64,000 bases of DNA, taken from NCBI GenBank assembly GCA_036898135.1, contig CM072511.1, positions 39,053,257-39,117,256 of the forward strand, written 5' to 3'. Positions 62,295-64,000 of the stretch are shown one piece after another (positions within the stretch are counted from its first letter, which is position 1; each line of letters begins with the position of its first letter). Made by a program: the position numbers and the translations under genes. Under the pieces are notes generated by a model. That model made no database searches and had not been told where the DNA came from. It saw only the letters and a list, made by a program, of their open reading frames with translations. This DNA comes from Oncomelania hupensis (taxonomy: Eukaryota > Mollusca > Gastropoda > Littorinimorpha > Pomatiopsidae).

Positions 62295-62846
62295 TTGCAC
62301 TGGTAGCCTTATCATGCAGGCTTTTGATGATTTTGATAAGGTTGGGGTTGATGTCCTTCCTCGGCACTTGGTCAAGGACAGCCTGCAGAAATCCTCGACT
62401 TTGCTGTCGTCATAGTCTGATGTTGGGGCACAGGCCTGGATGATGGTGATGTTGAAAGGGGCTGCTCTCAGACGGATGGTAATGAGCCTACTGGAGACTG
62501 GATGGCAACGCATGCCAGTGACCAAAATGTCTTTGTGGACCAAGAATCCAACGCCGTGTTCGTGCCTGTCTCTTCCACTGAAATAAAGCTTATGGCCTTT
62601 GTTGGTCGTTGTCTCACATAGGTCTTTCAAGTGCAGTTCGCTGACACCTAAAATGTTCCATCGATAGTTGTCCAGCTCGTGGACCAGTTCTTCTAATTCC
62701 CAGTCTTCAGTTAGGATCTTGACATTCCATGTTCATATGACTGTGTCTCTCGTGCGGATCTTTCTTAGTGGTCCATCAGTAACCCACTTATCACCTCCGG
62801 TGGCGAACGGAAGGTGCGGTCCTTGATGACCCGGGCGACGGCCGAT
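62295..62846 (-). mobile_element. LINE 5' piece: endonuclease N-terminus, internally deleted
   Basis: On the minus strand this reads TWNVKILTEDWELEELVHEL (about 62676-62735), RWNILGVSEL, GHKLYFSGRDRHEHGVGF, LVHKDI, SSRLITIRLRAAPF and ACAPTSDYDD. This is the first half of an APE-type endonuclease with the Asn and Glu-region motifs that the 19.9-22.4 kb copy lacks. It overlaps that copy at CCTTGACCAAGTGCCGA, frameshifted. At 62295-62358 it jumps to RT-region sequence (ATTGCACTGGTAGCCTTATC), showing a large internal deletion. Sequence upstream to 62846 and beyond the MITE probably belongs to the LINE 5' region. Confidence 0.82.
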
Positions 62847-63150
62847 CCGGTGTCACATCCTTCAAGTTCCGGGTCTCCTAGTTTATCCGGAGCGCCTTTG
62901 CGCATGCGCCAGGTCATGTCGGGCCGGCTTTTTCACGAAGTTCTTAGGCGTCATAACCCTAACCCTAACCCAAACCCTAACCCTAACCCTAAACTCTTAA
63001 CTCTAACCCAAACCCTAACCCTAACCCTTACGAAGACTATGATAGCACTGTGCGCATGCGTCGAATTTTGTAACGCGTCGACCAATCAGAATGCTCCCAT
63101 TCGCTCCCAGCCCAGCTAAGATACTAGGAACTGTGACGATGTCACACCGG
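62847..63150 (-). mobile_element. Telomere-repeat-bearing MITE, copy 2
   Basis: The 304-bp inverted counterpart of 46563-46865. Ends are CCGGTGTCACATCC and GATGTCACACCGG. The interior CCCTAA/CCCAAA array (about 62955-63030) has the same variant units in the same order as copy 1, including the AAACTCTTAACTCTAACC segment. It is inserted in the LINE 5' piece between 62846 and 63151. Confidence 0.85.
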
Positions 63151-63450
63151 TATGGAGTGAGCGGTTGCATCATACGGTGTGTCGTGGGCAAGAAAAGCCT
63201 GGCGGGGCCCAATCCTCTCCAGGCTGTTGTCCATAGTCGAAATCCACAGTGTTGCTCGCCTTGGCCCCGAGCACATGTTCGTTGAAACTATAGTAAGCGA
63301 GGTTCCTCCGCCCAGGCCGGTGACTTCTATGTAGACTTTCGCCCAGTGATGCATCACCCCTGTTAGTCTCCTAATACGACACGCCGGGAAACGTTGGGTC
63401 TATTCTATTAAGTCCTCGAACCTACATGACGCTATATGTTTTGTAGGTAT
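63151..63450 (-). mobile_element. Probable continuation of the LINE 5' region
   Basis: This GC-richer sequence follows the MITE and stops near the start of AT-rich unique DNA at about 63440. A minus-strand frame includes DNSLERIGPRQAFLAHDTPY. Assignment to the LINE 5' UTR or ORF1 rests only on adjacency and composition. Confidence 0.4.
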
Positions 63451-63475
63451 ATCCAGTCTAAAGAAGCACTTATAA

Positions 63476-63545
63476 ACACACACACACACACACACTCACA
63501 CACTTACACACACACACACACGCAAACGCACACACACACACACAT
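63476..63545. repeat. (CA)n microsatellite
   Basis: Interrupted CA repeats, followed at 63751-63788 by a C-run and an A-run. The remainder to 64000 holds nothing recognised. Confidence 0.93.
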
Positions 63546-64000
63546 ACACATACATGCGCACGCACTTCCACACATAATGAATTCAGCATAACAATTATCA
63601 TCACCATAACCACCTCACCACTCGCCGTCAGTACAAGAAGTGAATTTTAAACAAAACGCAAACCAAACACCAATAGGCCTAATAATAGTTTAAAGCAAAA
63701 CACCCCCAAAATAACCAGAACTATACTATTAAAAAACAACAAATTCTAACCCCCCCCCCCCCCCCCCAAAAAAAAAAAAAAAAAAAAACACCACACAAAG
63801 TACACACACACAAAAAAAAGTGACATAAATCTTAAATCACTTAAGGAATGTTCGGTCACCTCAACAAGGCTTATTTAGTAATTAGCGCTATGTAAACCCC
63901 TTGGGGTCATGAGCAATCTTGTCACTGTAGATTGTTCTAACCTATAAAGGGAACAGTGAAAGCCCCAGTTGAAAACCTGTCTTGCCTTTGTAGGCATGAC

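Overview
This is gene-poor metazoan nuclear DNA. It is AT-rich, has spliced structure, very many dinucleotide and trinucleotide microsatellites, tRNA- and 5S-rRNA-derived SINEs, one dominant non-LTR (LINE) family and several decayed DNA transposons. The overall style (5S-type SINEs with a shared 3' domain, a LINE with a pentanucleotide GGATA tail, hAT-like elements of the ZMYM type) suggests a lophotrochozoan, most likely a gastropod mollusc. That placement is an inference, not a proof.

The only clear host gene is the 5' part of MEF2, the MADS-box myogenic transcription factor, on the + strand. A 54-nt first coding exon (42724-42777, residues 1-18) lies in an exon with a 3' splice site at 42616-42617 and a short uORF. 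A 204-nt second coding exon (55041-55244) encodes residues 19-86, the rest of the MADS domain plus the MEF2 domain. Both have good splice sites and the phase is 0/0. The intron between them is 12,263 bp. The next exon was not found, so the following intron probably runs past the right edge of the window.

The MEF2 intron is a nest of transposons. A hAT-type element (42955-46930, 16-bp inverted ends, TATAC direct repeat) carries a broken ZMYM/hAT transposase. That transposase is split by a LINE insertion (43536-45440, minus strand) with a perfect 10-bp target-site duplication, and the element also carries a telomere-repeat-bearing MITE. A second hAT-like element (53720-54980) ends 60 bp before the MADS-box exon.

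The rest is repeats. From left to right there are: a tandemly duplicated tRNA-SINE (2.0-2.45 kb); a second tRNA-SINE family (2.8 and 39.3 kb); a ~121-bp degenerate tandem repeat (4.3-4.9 kb); a ~580-bp retroposon in three copies plus a perfect 174-bp inverted partial copy (5.6, 37.7, 38.6, 52.6 kb); a mariner-like remnant (11.6-12.2 kb); a 35-bp minisatellite (16.4 kb); 5S-SINEs (19.0, 32.8, 47.3 kb); an 847-codon LINE ORF (19.9-22.4 kb) and six or more truncated relatives of it; a hAT N-terminal remnant (24.3-24.9 kb); and a striking ~1.47-kb foldback element made of AATAATGCATTATT palindromes (59.9-61.4 kb). The LINE relatives include one twin-primed copy and a 5' endonuclease piece carrying a second telomeric MITE.

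Most open reading frames in the window are microsatellite or repeat translations and were not annotated as genes.
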